Positions 1-8,789 of a DNA stretch of 50,112 nt are shown piece by piece. Within the stretch, counting starts at the first letter, position 1; every line of letters starts with the position of its first letter. The stretch comes from Deltaproteobacteria bacterium. Its GTDB lineage: Bacteria > Myxococcota_A > UBA796 > UBA2385. A program made the translations under genes and the position numbers. The DNA lies in contig JAEUKK010000014.1 of NCBI GenBank assembly GCA_016792625.1, positions 1 through 50,112 of the forward strand, written 5' to 3'. The notes under the pieces were generated by a model. That model was given only the letters and a program-made list of their open reading frames with translations, was not told where the DNA came from and did not search any database.

Positions 1-19
1 CGTTGGCCCGCGGGTCTCC

Positions 20-2209
20 ATGGGGGTCGTCGCGTTGATGGTGACGCTGGCCCTGGGCTCCGAGGGGGTGAGCGCGGCGGGTCGGCCAGAAGCGCCGCCG
101 CCGAACGACGCCGCGCGGGTCGGCCTGCGCTTCGTGGGCGCGCCCGAGGGCCTGCTGGTCACCCAGGTCGAGCCCGGCCTGGGCGCCGCCGCGGCCGGAG
201 TCTCGGTGGGGATGTTTATCGAGAAGATCGACGGGGCTGAGCTCCCCGAGGGCGGGCGGGCCCGCAGCGACGCCTTGCGGGGGCCCGAGGGCAGCACGGT
301 CACGTTGCAGGTCTCGGGCCCGCTCGACGGGCCGCGCCGCGAGCTGAAGGTCGTGCGGCGCGCTGAGCTCGCCAGCGCCGCCGCCACCGCAGACGCCGCG
401 CACCCGGACGCCCGGCGCGGGCCGCGCCCCGAGGGCGAGGGCCCGATGGTGCGCTATGCCCCTGAGGTTCAGGCTTTTCGTGAGGCGATGCGCGGGAGCT
501 CGCCCCGGCGCGCCGCGAAGGCCACGCTGCGGATGATTGAGGCCGAGTGGGGCGGCCTGAGCCCGGTCGCGGCGGTGGGCGCCGGCCTGACCGTGGCGGC
601 CAGCGCGCCCAAGGTCGCCGCGGCGGCCGCCGGTGCCCTGTGGACCGCGCGCCCGACCCACCCGACGCTGCTGTTGCGCATGGCCGAGGCGCTGGTGGCG
701 GGCGGGGAGCACGCGCTGGCCCTCGAGGTGCTCGAGGCCCGCGCTGCTGCGCTGCCCCCGGAGCTTCGCCTCGGCGACGGGCGGGCGGTGGCGACAGGCA
801 GCAGCAGCCTGCGGGCCCAGGGCCTGCGGGTCGAGGCCTTGCACGCGCTGGACCGGCGCGAAGACGCGAGCGCCGCCCTGCGCGAGATGCTCCCCTACGC
901 TGACATGAGCCGCCTCGCCGGCGTGTTGGGCATGGCCCAGGCCCCGCGGGGCCCGGGCTGGCGCGCCCAAGTGCCGCCGGTCGCCCCCTTCACCCTCGCC
1001 TTGGCCGACGGCGGGGAGTGGAGCCTCGCGGCCCGGTCTGGGCAGGTGCGGGTGCTGAGTTTTTGGGCGACCTGGTGCGGGCCCTGCAAGCGTGAGCTGC
1101 CCGAGCTCAGCGCGCTGCAGGCCGAGCTGCGCAACGCGGGCCTCAGTTTTGTCGCGGTGAGCGTCGACCAGGGCCTCTCGCTCGAGCAGGTGGCCGCGGC
1201 CTCGACCGCGCTCGGCGCTGACCTGCCGGTGGCCCTCGCGCCGCCGGGCCTCGCCGAGGCGCTGGGCGTGCAGGCCATCCCCGCGCTGCGGGTGATCGGC
1301 CGCGACGGCGCGGTGCGCTACTCCGCCCGCGGCTACTCCGAGCTGAGCATGGGCGCGCTCAAGGCCGAGATCCAGTCCGCGCTGGCTGAGGATGGCGGAG
1401 CGGGCGTCGAGCTCACCCGGCCCTGGGGCCCGGGCGGCGCGCCGCTGCGGGCCTTTCTACCGGCGACCGGGCTCGGCAGCGTGGCCGTGGGGCCCGACCG
1501 GATCGCGCTCGGGCGGGCCGGCGGCGGCCCCGCGCTGCACACCGCGGCGGGTGGCGCCGTCGCTGAGGCCGATCTCGACGCGCCCGGCCCCTCCGCCCAC
1601 CTGCAATGGCTCGATGGGCCGGTGGGCGCCGACGGCGAGGCGCCGGCGATCCGGGCGCTCGACCCCGACGGCGGCCTGCGCTGGGTCCGCGGCCTGCCCG
1701 GCCCGGTGCGGGCGACCGCCGTGGCGGGCGGCGAGCTCTGGGTGCTGACCCCCGCCGAGCTCCTGGTGTTGTCGGCCGAAGGTAAGCTGCTGGCCCGACG
1801 GCTGATCGACGGCCAAGACCTGGCCTCGGCGGCTGATGCTGCGGGGGTGTTCCTCGTGGACGGGGACCGGCGCCGCACCGTTGAGCGCCGCGGGCGGGAC
1901 CTGGTCGACGTCGAGGTCTTGGAGCTGCCGGGGGCCAGCCGGGTGGCCACAGGCGGTGAGGTGGGGGACCTTGGCACATTTGACATGGTCTCGGGGCGCT
2001 TCGGTCCGAACGGCGCGCGGAGGGTGGTGGTCAGTCGGCGAGACGCCGGGCTGCTCGCCGTCGACGGCGCGGGTCAGCCCGCGGTCGCCGCGCGCCTCGC
2101 CGAGCCGGCCCGCCTCGCCGCCGCCGACCTGGACGGCGATGGGGATGACGAGCTGCTCGTCGTGATCGAGCAGCGTGGCCTCGCGGTGGTCGACCTTGCG
2201 CTGCCCTGA
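20..2209 (+). CDS. PDZ - thioredoxin - propeller/FG-GAP extracytoplasmic protein
   Basis: Secreted or periplasmic thiol-disulfide protein. Residues about 30-110 look like a PDZ domain. Residues about 320-460 form a TlpA/ResA-type thioredoxin domain with active site WCGPC (cysteines 353 and 356). The remaining ~260 residues are propeller-like and end in a calcium-type DLDGDGDDE repeat of the FG-GAP class. The frame is open to the left window edge, and the ATG used here gives a hydrophobic N-terminus with no positive charge, so the true start with the charged part of the signal peptide may lie outside the window. It is 18 bp upstream of the cytochrome gene and probably co-transcribed. TlpA/ResA-like thioredoxins commonly reduce CxxCH cysteines before heme attachment. 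A role in maturing the two downstream heme proteins is therefore a reasonable inference, not something shown by the sequence. Confidence 0.82.
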   Translation: MGVVALMVTLALGSEGVSAAGRPEAPPPNDAARVGLRFVGAPEGLLVTQVEPGLGAAAAGVSVGMFIEKIDGAELPEGGRARSDALRGPEGSTVTLQVSGPLDGPRRELKVVRRAELASAAATADAAHPDARRGPRPEGEGPMVRYAPEVQAFREAMRGSSPRRAAKATLRMIEAEWGGLSPVAAVGAGLTVAASAPKVAAAAAGALWTARPTHPTLLLRMAEALVAGGEHALALEVLEARAAALPPELRLGDGRAVATGSSSLRAQGLRVEALHALDRREDASAALREMLPYADMSRLAGVLGMAQAPRGPGWRAQVPPVAPFTLALADGGEWSLAARSGQVRVLSFWATWCGPCKRELPELSALQAELRNAGLSFVAVSVDQGLSLEQVAAASTALGADLPVALAPPGLAEALGVQAIPALRVIGRDGAVRYSARGYSELSMGALKAEIQSALAEDGGAGVELTRPWGPGGAPLRAFLPATGLGSVAVGPDRIALGRAGGGPALHTAAGGAVAEADLDAPGPSAHLQWLDGPVGADGEAPAIRALDPDGGLRWVRGLPGPVRATAVAGGELWVLTPAELLVLSAEGKLLARRLIDGQDLASAADAAGVFLVDGDRRRTVERRGRDLVDVEVLELPGASRVATGGEVGDLGTFDMVSGRFGPNGARRVVVSRRDAGLLAVDGAGQPAVAARLAEPARLAAADLDGDGDDELLVVIEQRGLAVVDLALP

Positions 2210-2227
2210 GCGCCGCGGGGGCCGCAG

Positions 2228-4804
2228 GTGAGCGCGCGCAGCCCACACAGCCGCGCGCTGGGCCTGCTGTTCGGCGTCGCGCTGCTGGCCAGCGGGGCGC
2301 TGCTCGCCCAAAGCGGCGCGCCGGTGGCCCGTCGGGGCGCGCTGCTGTTGCACCTCGCGGTGGGGATCGCGGGCTTGCCGGCCTTGATTTGGGCCGCGCG
2401 GGGGCACGCTGAGGCGCAGCGCGCGGCCCGCGGCGCGCCCGCTTCGCCCTTGTCCTGGGCCGTCGCGGCTTTGGGTGGGCTGGCGGCCCTCTCTGGCCTT
2501 GTATTGCTCGCGCCGGTGCTCGGCGCCCCGGCCCTCCCGCTCGGCGCGGGTCGGGCGCACGGGCTCGCGGGCTTGGTCCTCGGCTTGGCCGCGGTCGCCC
2601 ACGCGGCGCAGGCCCTTGAGGGTGGGCGGCGGCGCCCGGGGCGACGCGGGGCCGCGCTGCGGGCGGCCGCCGCGGTGCTGATCAGCGGCCTCGCCCTGGG
2701 TGGCGGGGCGGCGCTGCTCGGGGTGGCGCTGGACCCCCGGCCTGCGGCGCCGACCGGCGCGTGGAGCCAGACGCCGGCCCGCAGCAGCGATGGCGCGCTG
2801 ATCCGCGCCGAGGCCTTGGCGGGCAGCGAGACCTGCGCCGCCTGCCACCCGGTCATCGCCGCGCAGTGGCGGGAGAGCATGCACCGCTACGCGGCCACCG
2901 ATGAGCACGTCGCGGCGGGCATTCGGTGGTTTCAGCAGACCAACGGGGTGGAGGCGGGACAGCACTGCGCCGGGTGTCATGACCCCATTCAGCTCCTGGC
3001 CGGTATGTATCAGGAGGGGCTATCAACCCGGGCGGAGGGCACCCCCGGGCACACAGAGGGCGTGTCTTGCTTGGCTTGCCACGCCATCGCCGACCTGCAC
3101 CGCGCGCCGCTGGCCAACGGCAGCTACCGGGTCGAGGCGCCCGCGCCGGCCTGGGCGGGGGTGGTCGGCGAGGCCCTGGTCGCGGCGGATCTCGACGCGC
3201 ATCGGCGCGCCCTTGGCCGCCCGATCTTGCGCGACCCGGCCCTCTGCGGGAGCTGTCACCAGCAGCACCTACCCCAGCTGACCACGCCCACCGAGGCCCA
3301 GCTTGAGCAGCAATACGCCGAGTGGAGGCGGAGCCCCTACGCCGACCCGGCGTCGCCTGAGGCCAAAAGCTGCGTAGACTGCCACATGCCGCTGGTCGAG
3401 GCGGATGACCCGGCGGCCCAGGCCGGCAAGGTCCGCAGCCATCGCATGCCCGGCGCCAACCACGCACACGCCACCAAGGTCGGGCACCCGGCGCAGGCTG
3501 AGGCCGTGCTCGCCATGCTGCGCGAGGGCCTTCGCCTCGAATTGCAGCCCCGGCTCGACGCGGCGGCTGGCGTCATCGAGGTCGCGGTCACCCTTCACAA
3601 CGAAGGTGCGGGCCACAACTTCCCGAGCGGCGCGACCGACATCAGCGAGGCCTGGGTTGAGGTGGTGGTGGGTGATCCCGAGGCGCCGCTGGCCGCGGTC
3701 GGTCAGCTGCGGGCCGATCATACGCTCGCCGCCGACACGCCGATCTGGCGTCGGGTGCTGCTCGACGCCAACGGCCTCGTCGTGGATCTGCACGATCTGC
3801 GGTCGGTGCGCAGCGTTTTGGAGGATCGGTCGGTGCCGCCCAAGGGCAGCGACACGGTACGCCACCGCCTCCTGCTCCCCGCTGAGGCGAGCGGCACCCT
3901 CCCGGTGCGGGCGCGCCTGCAGCTGCGCAAGGCCAACCAACGGTGGAATGGGTGGTTGTTTAACTTTGATGGCCGCACCACTCCGGTCGTGACCATCCAT
4001 GAGGAGCACACGACCATCGCGCTCCCCGCCGGGTGGGCCGAGGGCGCGGCGGCGACCCCTGCGCCAGGCCGGCTGGTCGCCCCGCTGCCCACGCCCCCGC
4101 CGGGCATGGTGGCCATCCCCGGGGGCCTCTTTCGGATGGGCCTGTCTGACGGTGAACCTGACGAGGGGCCGGTGCATGGGCGACGCCTGCGCGCCTTCGC
4201 CATCGACCGCACGCCGGTCACCGCGGGCGAAGCGGCGGCCGCGCTCCGGGGCAAGGGCCTTCCGCCGCCGCGCCTGCTCCTCCCCTGGGCGGCGCAGTGG
4301 AGCTGGACTTCGGCCGGTCCTCCTCCGGGGACCGAAGGCGCCCCTGCCATCCTGTTGACCCGGGAGGAAGCCGCGATGGTCTGTGCGGCACGGGGGGCCC
4401 GCCTCCCCACGGAACCAGAGTGGGAGCTCGCGGCGCGTGGCTACGAGGGCCGCCGATACCCCTGGGGAGAGGACCCGACCCCGCCGCCCTGCCCGGCGGT
4501 GGACGGCGCCGACGTGCCGCCGGCGGTGGGCCTGTGCCCGGAGCGCGCGAGCCCATTTGGTGTGCTCGACATGGTGGGCGGCGTGCTCGAGTGGACGGCC
4601 GACGCTTACCTTGCCTACCCAGATCCATTGCTCGACAACAACGCAAACGAGTGGGTGGTGACCTTCGCGCCCGACGCCGCCGCGGTCCGGGGCAGCCCGG
4701 CCGGGCGCCGGGGGCCGGCGACCACCGCCGCGGCGCGCACCGGCCAGAACCCCTACCAACGCGGGCGGGTCGGCTTCCGCTGCGCGCGCGCGCTGGAGGG
4801 CTGA
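2228..4804 (+). CDS. Membrane-anchored pentaheme cytochrome c with C-terminal FGE/SUMF1-like domain
   Basis: 858 residues from a GTG start. Five hydrophobic segments cover about residues 10-165; His42/His60 and His111/His125 sit near segment ends, as in diheme b-type membrane anchors, but heme b is only an inference. Five CxxCH motifs follow at 203, 247, 281, 340 and 382, so a pentaheme c-type domain on the outer face. A beta-rich stretch (~425-600) comes next. Residues 627-858 are an FGE-sulfatase (SUMF1-like) domain, with an IPGGLFRMG start, LPTEPEWELAARG, a YPWGE motif and a GFRCA end. The paired catalytic cysteines expected in true formylglycine-generating enzymes upstream of GFRCA are absent, so this domain is probably a binding or structural module. 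The stop overlaps the next ATG (TGATG). Likely role: electron transfer between a membrane quinol pool and an external partner; substrate unknown. Confidence 0.85.
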   Translation: MSARSPHSRALGLLFGVALLASGALLAQSGAPVARRGALLLHLAVGIAGLPALIWAARGHAEAQRAARGAPASPLSWAVAALGGLAALSGLVLLAPVLGAPALPLGAGRAHGLAGLVLGLAAVAHAAQALEGGRRRPGRRGAALRAAAAVLISGLALGGGAALLGVALDPRPAAPTGAWSQTPARSSDGALIRAEALAGSETCAACHPVIAAQWRESMHRYAATDEHVAAGIRWFQQTNGVEAGQHCAGCHDPIQLLAGMYQEGLSTRAEGTPGHTEGVSCLACHAIADLHRAPLANGSYRVEAPAPAWAGVVGEALVAADLDAHRRALGRPILRDPALCGSCHQQHLPQLTTPTEAQLEQQYAEWRRSPYADPASPEAKSCVDCHMPLVEADDPAAQAGKVRSHRMPGANHAHATKVGHPAQAEAVLAMLREGLRLELQPRLDAAAGVIEVAVTLHNEGAGHNFPSGATDISEAWVEVVVGDPEAPLAAVGQLRADHTLAADTPIWRRVLLDANGLVVDLHDLRSVRSVLEDRSVPPKGSDTVRHRLLLPAEASGTLPVRARLQLRKANQRWNGWLFNFDGRTTPVVTIHEEHTTIALPAGWAEGAAATPAPGRLVAPLPTPPPGMVAIPGGLFRMGLSDGEPDEGPVHGRRLRAFAIDRTPVTAGEAAAALRGKGLPPPRLLLPWAAQWSWTSAGPPPGTEGAPAILLTREEAAMVCAARGARLPTEPEWELAARGYEGRRYPWGEDPTPPPCPAVDGADVPPAVGLCPERASPFGVLDMVGGVLEWTADAYLAYPDPLLDNNANEWVVTFAPDAAAVRGSPAGRRGPATTAAARTGQNPYQRGRVGFRCARALEG

Positions 4805-6744
4805 TGCGCAGCTGGCTGTGGGGCGCGCTCGCGCTAGCGGTGCTCCTGATCGGGTGGGCGGCGGCGGAGCGCTGGGCGCCCGCGCGTGAGGCCGGGCCCG
4901 CGGCGGTCGGCCCGGAGGTAGAGGACGGCGCGCTGCGGCCGCTCCACCCCGAGGACAACGCCGTATGGCCGGTTGTCCTCGGGGCGCCGACCCTGCGTTG
5001 GGCGCCCGATCCGGGCGGGGCGAGCACCACTGCGCTGCTCCGCGCGGCGGGGCGCAGCCTCGAGGTCTCGGGGCGCGCGGGCGCGACCCTCGACACCGCC
5101 GCCTTCACCGCCTTGGTCGAGGGCGTCGACGCGGTGGAGCTGCAGCTGCGCCGCAGCACCGCGGACGGCCGGGTGACCCGCGGCCCGACCACCCGCCTGC
5201 GCCTCGCCGGGCCCGAGCGCGGCCCCACCGGCATGATCCTCGCCGGGTACAAGCACGCGCCGCCAGGCACCGAGGCCGCGGCGACCCCCTTGCTCAACAT
5301 GCACCTCGCCATCGTCGGGGTGAGTTTTGAGGCCCCCGCGCTCGGGCCGCGGGTGATCGCGCGGAGCAGCTATGGGCCGGAGCCTTTCGCGCTCCCGCCC
5401 CTGCCGCCCGGTGAGCGTGGCCCCTCGCGCTGCGTGTCTTGCCATGACGTCGCCCCGGATGGGCGGCACATCGCGGTGTTTTCGCAGACCGAGCTCGAGG
5501 CCCCGGGTCGTTTTGAGGCACCCAATGGCTTCCTCACCGTGCTGCGCATGCCCGAGCGGCAGGTGGTCGCCCAGGTCCCCCACGGATTTATGCCGGCCTT
5601 TCACCCGGTCGAGCCGGGTGTGCTCGCCCTGGCGACCGTGGAGGAGACCATCGGCGCGAAGACACAGATGTTGTTGCCGCGGGGGGACATAGAGACCCTG
5701 CGCCTCGACACGGGCGCGACACGGCCGGTCTCGGGGGCATCCAGCCCCGAACATGTGGAGAACCTCCCTGTGTTCTCGCCGGATGGGGGCACCTTGACCT
5801 TCATTCGTGCGCCGGCGGGTGAGGCCATGCATGGCTCAGAGGGGCTGCTCGATATCGTATCGGTGCCCTGGAATGGCGGAGAGGGCGGCGCTGCGGTGCC
5901 TGTGTTGGGCGCGAGCCAGAACGGGGTAAGCAACTTCTACCCAACCTACACGCCGGATGGCCGCTGGTTGGTGTTCACACGTGCCGAGCGGGGTTTCTTT
6001 TCACAGATCTCCAGCGACCTCTGGATCGTGCCTGCGGGCGGCGGTGAGGCGCGGCGCCTCGACTGCAGCAGCCCGCTCGCCGACACCGTGCATCGGTTGG
6101 ATCCAACCGGGCGTTGGTTGGCCTTTGTATCGAACCGCGCCGATGTGCGGTCGCCTGGGGTGTACCTCGCTGCATTTGACGCGGTGGAGGGCAACTGCGC
6201 GCCCGCGGTCGAGCTCCCTGGGCTCTCGGGGCCCGGGGTGCACGTGCACCACCTCAGCTGGTCGGCTGCCCATCCGTGGTTCGCCGAGGGTGGCGCGCTA
6301 GATGCGCTCGGCGATCCCGACCTGCTCGGCGTGCTCGGGCCGGGCCCCCACGGCCCGCCCCCGCCGGAGGTCCAGGCGGCGCTGGACACGATGGTCGCCG
6401 CGCGCCGGGCCGGTGACGGTCAGGCCCTGCGCGCCCTGTTCATCAGCCCCGAGGAGTTCCGCGCCATCTCGGACTGCGGCGGCGATGAGGTCCTGACCCA
6501 GGTGCTGCAGGGCCGCGACCAGCTCGTCGCCCACGTGTCTGGGCGGCCATCGGCGGGCCAGGCCCGCTTTGGGCCCGTGGCCGTCCAAGAGGTGGCGGTC
6601 GGGGAGAAGCCGGGCCCCTGTCGCGCCCGGGTTGCGCTCGGGCTCATCCGGATGTCTTGGGCTTGGAGCGCGGGCGGCGCGGAGGAGCAGGGGGAGCTGC
6701 ACCTGCTGCGGGTCGATGGTCGGTGGCGGTTCACCCGCATGTGA
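4804..6744 (+). CDS. TolB/PD40-like propeller with one c-type heme motif and NTF2-like C-terminus
   Basis: 646 residues, started at the ATG that overlaps the upstream TGA by one base. An N-terminal signal anchor occupies about residues 4-22. A CVSCH heme-binding motif at 210-214 is followed directly by a PD40-type propeller signature (DGRHIAVFSQ), so the heme site seems built into a blade. Further blades are visible (FSPDGGTLTF, YTPDGRWLVF, LDPTGRWLAF). The last ~120 residues (from VQAALDTMVAARR) resemble an NTF2/SnoaL-like fold. Translational coupling to the pentaheme protein suggests the two work together, with this protein as an extracytoplasmic heme-bearing partner or scaffold. The family is recognisable but the substrate is not. 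The reading frame stays open upstream of 4804, but that part overlaps the cytochrome gene and is not used. Confidence 0.82.
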   Translation: MRSWLWGALALAVLLIGWAAAERWAPAREAGPAAVGPEVEDGALRPLHPEDNAVWPVVLGAPTLRWAPDPGGASTTALLRAAGRSLEVSGRAGATLDTAAFTALVEGVDAVELQLRRSTADGRVTRGPTTRLRLAGPERGPTGMILAGYKHAPPGTEAAATPLLNMHLAIVGVSFEAPALGPRVIARSSYGPEPFALPPLPPGERGPSRCVSCHDVAPDGRHIAVFSQTELEAPGRFEAPNGFLTVLRMPERQVVAQVPHGFMPAFHPVEPGVLALATVEETIGAKTQMLLPRGDIETLRLDTGATRPVSGASSPEHVENLPVFSPDGGTLTFIRAPAGEAMHGSEGLLDIVSVPWNGGEGGAAVPVLGASQNGVSNFYPTYTPDGRWLVFTRAERGFFSQISSDLWIVPAGGGEARRLDCSSPLADTVHRLDPTGRWLAFVSNRADVRSPGVYLAAFDAVEGNCAPAVELPGLSGPGVHVHHLSWSAAHPWFAEGGALDALGDPDLLGVLGPGPHGPPPPEVQAALDTMVAARRAGDGQALRALFISPEEFRAISDCGGDEVLTQVLQGRDQLVAHVSGRPSAGQARFGPVAVQEVAVGEKPGPCRARVALGLIRMSWAWSAGGAEEQGELHLLRVDGRWRFTRM

Positions 6745-6869
6745 CCGGCGCGGAGTCGGTCGAAACGGGCGCGGTCTGTGGACCTCCGAGGCGCACTTTG
6801 GTGGTCTGTTTGGATGGTGACATAGATACACTCGCCGATGGGGGTCCTGTGGGATACTGAGCCGTCGGT

Positions 6870-6896
6870 CTGGCCGCGGCAGTTCGCCGTGGCCAG
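6870..6896. other. Strong hairpin between redox operon and TPR gene
   Basis: Two 11-base arms (6870-6880 and 6886-6896) pair with one G-U wobble around a 5-base loop. There is no T-run on either side. It lies in the 223-bp gap after the redox operon, which also holds the least GC-rich stretch nearby (about 6800-6835). It may terminate the upstream operon or structure the leader of the TPR gene. I cannot assign a convincing -35/-10 pair here. Confidence 0.4.
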
Positions 6897-6967
6897 GCGC
6901 CGCCGGTCGTGGTCCGCGGGGACTCTGCGCGCCGGCTTCCTCGCAGGGGCTTGCCCGGGGCGACGTC

Positions 6968-8578
6968 ATGGTGCAGACAGAGAAGGTCGAGAGCACAAGC
7001 AGTCAACGGCGCCGCGCGCCGCAGCCTCCGCGCGAAGCTCCTGCGCTTGAACGCCTGGCGGCGGCCCCTGCGCTCGCGGGCCCTGGGGTGCTTCCTCCGC
7101 GAGAAGCGCCGCCCGCGGCGGCGTCCAAGCCGCCCCGCTCGCGGTCGACGCGGGCCAGGGTGCCCGAAGCGGCGAGCTCCGCAGGGTCCGAAGCGACGTC
7201 CACTGCGGTGCTTTCGCCCGCGTTGGCTTCGCCGGTGGCGGCCGCGACCGTCGACGGGAGCGGTGCGTCGACCCCGGCCCGCGCCCGCCCGGGGGCTTCG
7301 GCGCGGCGGTCGAGCCGGGCGAAGGCCGCACCCAAGGGGGGCGAGCCCCGTCCCCGCGCGGCAGCGGGCAAGGCTGTGGTCGCGCCGCCGCCTGCGCCCG
7401 CTGCGGCGCCGAAGTCACGCTCCCGCGCGCGGGCCAAGCCCACGGTGGTCGAGGCGCCTGCCGCGGCGCCGGCCGCTCCGAAGCCGCGGCCCCCGCGGCC
7501 GCGCGACGCGCCCGAGTCCGCCCAAGCGCTGCTGGTCGAGGGGCGCCTCGCGCTGGTGCGCGGCGCGCTCGTCGATGCAGAGGCGCTGCTCGCGCGGGCG
7601 CTGACCCTGGCGCGGGCCGCGGGTGACCACGAGGCGGCCGCCGCCTGCCACCGGCAGTTCGCTGAGGCCTACACCACGAAGGGTGATCTGCGGGGCGCGC
7701 TGGCCTCGCTCGAGCGGGCGATGGCCGCGCTCGAGGCTGCAGGCGATGGCGCTGCGGTCGCTGATGTCATGGTCGAGATCGCGCGGGTGGTCGAGCTCCT
7801 CGGGCTCGGTGACCGCGCCCGCCGCACCCTCGAGGACGCCATCCTCCAAGCGCAGCGGGTCGATGCGCCTGAGGCCGCCGCCACCGCCGCCGGTGAGCTT
7901 GGGCGCATGTTGGCCCAGATGGGTGACCTCGAGGCCGCGGCGACCCAGCTGGATCGGGCCGCCGCCGCGTGGGAGGCCGCCGACGACCCCGACGGCGTGA
8001 TTGGCGCGCTGCACGCCAAGGCTGACCTCGAGGCCCAGCGGCGCGAAGCAGACGCCCAGCGTGAGCTGCTCGCGCGGGCCTGGGCGGTCGAGGGCGCGAG
8101 CCTGCGCCTGCGGGCCGACGCGGGCCTGCGCTTTGGCTGGGCGTTGTTGGCCGCCGCGGCCCACGCTGAGGCGCTGCAGGTGCTCGACGCGGTGCCGCCG
8201 CTGCTCGACCGGGTGGGTGACCGGTCGACCGCGCGCTTCTTGCGGGCCCAAATTGAAGAGGTTCGGGCCTGGCCCACCGATGGGGTGGGCCTCGCTTTCG
8301 CCCTCCGGCGCTGTGGTGACGAGCGGGGCGCTGAGGCGCTGCTGCTGCGTATGCGGGCCAAGGCCCTTGCGTCGGGCGATATGGTGGCCGCGGTCACCGC
8401 GCGCGCTGCGCTGTACCTCATCTACACCACCCGGGCAGACCTCGCCGCCGCCGTGGTCGAGATGGACGCGGCCCGCAAAGAGGCCCGCGGCATCTCTGGC
8501 CTCACCGGCCAGCTGCGGCGCCTCGAGGGCAACGTGCGCGCCGCCATCTTCGGCGTCTCGGTGGGCATGATCGACTGA
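6968..8578 (+). CDS. TPR-repeat protein with disordered Ala/Pro/Arg N-terminus
   Basis: 536 residues. The first ~175 are low-complexity Ala/Pro/Arg/Lys sequence, strongly basic and probably disordered. From about residue 180 there are tandem helical pairs of the tetratricopeptide type, such as the AEALLARALTLARAAGDHEA and AATQLDRAAAAWEAADDPDG regions, spaced by about 40 residues. No signal peptide or membrane segment is seen, so it is probably cytoplasmic. TPR arrays of this kind act as protein-binding scaffolds; the partner is unknown. The gene stands alone, with a terminator-like palindrome after it. The start could be slightly downstream, since the basic tail contains no strong ribosome-binding-site cue. 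Confidence 0.7.
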   Translation: MVQTEKVESTSSQRRRAPQPPREAPALERLAAAPALAGPGVLPPREAPPAAASKPPRSRSTRARVPEAASSAGSEATSTAVLSPALASPVAAATVDGSGASTPARARPGASARRSSRAKAAPKGGEPRPRAAAGKAVVAPPPAPAAAPKSRSRARAKPTVVEAPAAAPAAPKPRPPRPRDAPESAQALLVEGRLALVRGALVDAEALLARALTLARAAGDHEAAAACHRQFAEAYTTKGDLRGALASLERAMAALEAAGDGAAVADVMVEIARVVELLGLGDRARRTLEDAILQAQRVDAPEAAATAAGELGRMLAQMGDLEAAATQLDRAAAAWEAADDPDGVIGALHAKADLEAQRREADAQRELLARAWAVEGASLRLRADAGLRFGWALLAAAAHAEALQVLDAVPPLLDRVGDRSTARFLRAQIEEVRAWPTDGVGLAFALRRCGDERGAEALLLRMRAKALASGDMVAAVTARAALYLIYTTRADLAAAVVEMDAARKEARGISGLTGQLRRLEGNVRAAIFGVSVGMID

Positions 8579-8619
8579 GCTCGCCCGGCGGGCCTGGGCC
8601 GCTGACCCTCCCGCGAGAG

Positions 8620-8650
8620 AGGGCGGCGGCCGCCGCCCTGGGCTTGTTTT
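8620..8650 (+). terminator. Rho-independent-like terminator after TPR gene
   Basis: A perfect 20-bp palindrome (8620-8639), all G/C apart from its ends, is followed within eight bases by a T-rich tract (TTGTTTT at about 8644-8650), 40 bp after the TPR stop codon. This is the clearest intrinsic-terminator shape in the left part of the window. Confidence 0.6.
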
Positions 8651-8655
8651 GTGCG

Positions 8656-8678
8656 TGGGTTGAGTTGGGTTGAGTTGG
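8656..8678. repeat. 10-bp tandem repeat, 2.3 copies
   Basis: TGGGTTGAGT occurs twice in tandem plus a partial third copy, directly after the terminator and upstream of the lipoprotein gene. No function is evident. Confidence 0.6.
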
Positions 8679-8789
8679 CCTCAGCGCAGGGCGCACCCGA
8701 GGTCGCCCCACGAAGTGGGCCCGACCCTTGCGGGCGGGTGGGGCCGCAGGTACCCTGCGACGTGGCGCGGGGCGCCTGCGGGGGTGTGC

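Noticed and set aside
4297..4803. Upstream extension of the heme-propeller gene
   Set aside because: Would overlap the FGE-like domain of the cytochrome gene by 500 bp; the ATG at 4804 gives a proper signal anchor and a one-base coupling overlap.
4106..4804. Active formylglycine-generating enzyme for sulfatases
   Set aside because: The catalytic cysteine pair is absent and no sulfatase gene with a CxPxR motif is seen nearby.
8670..8789. 40-residue N-terminal extension of the propeller lipoprotein
   Set aside because: Lacks signal-peptide character and would move the lipobox to residue 75; the ATG at 8790 gives a normal lipoprotein N-terminus.
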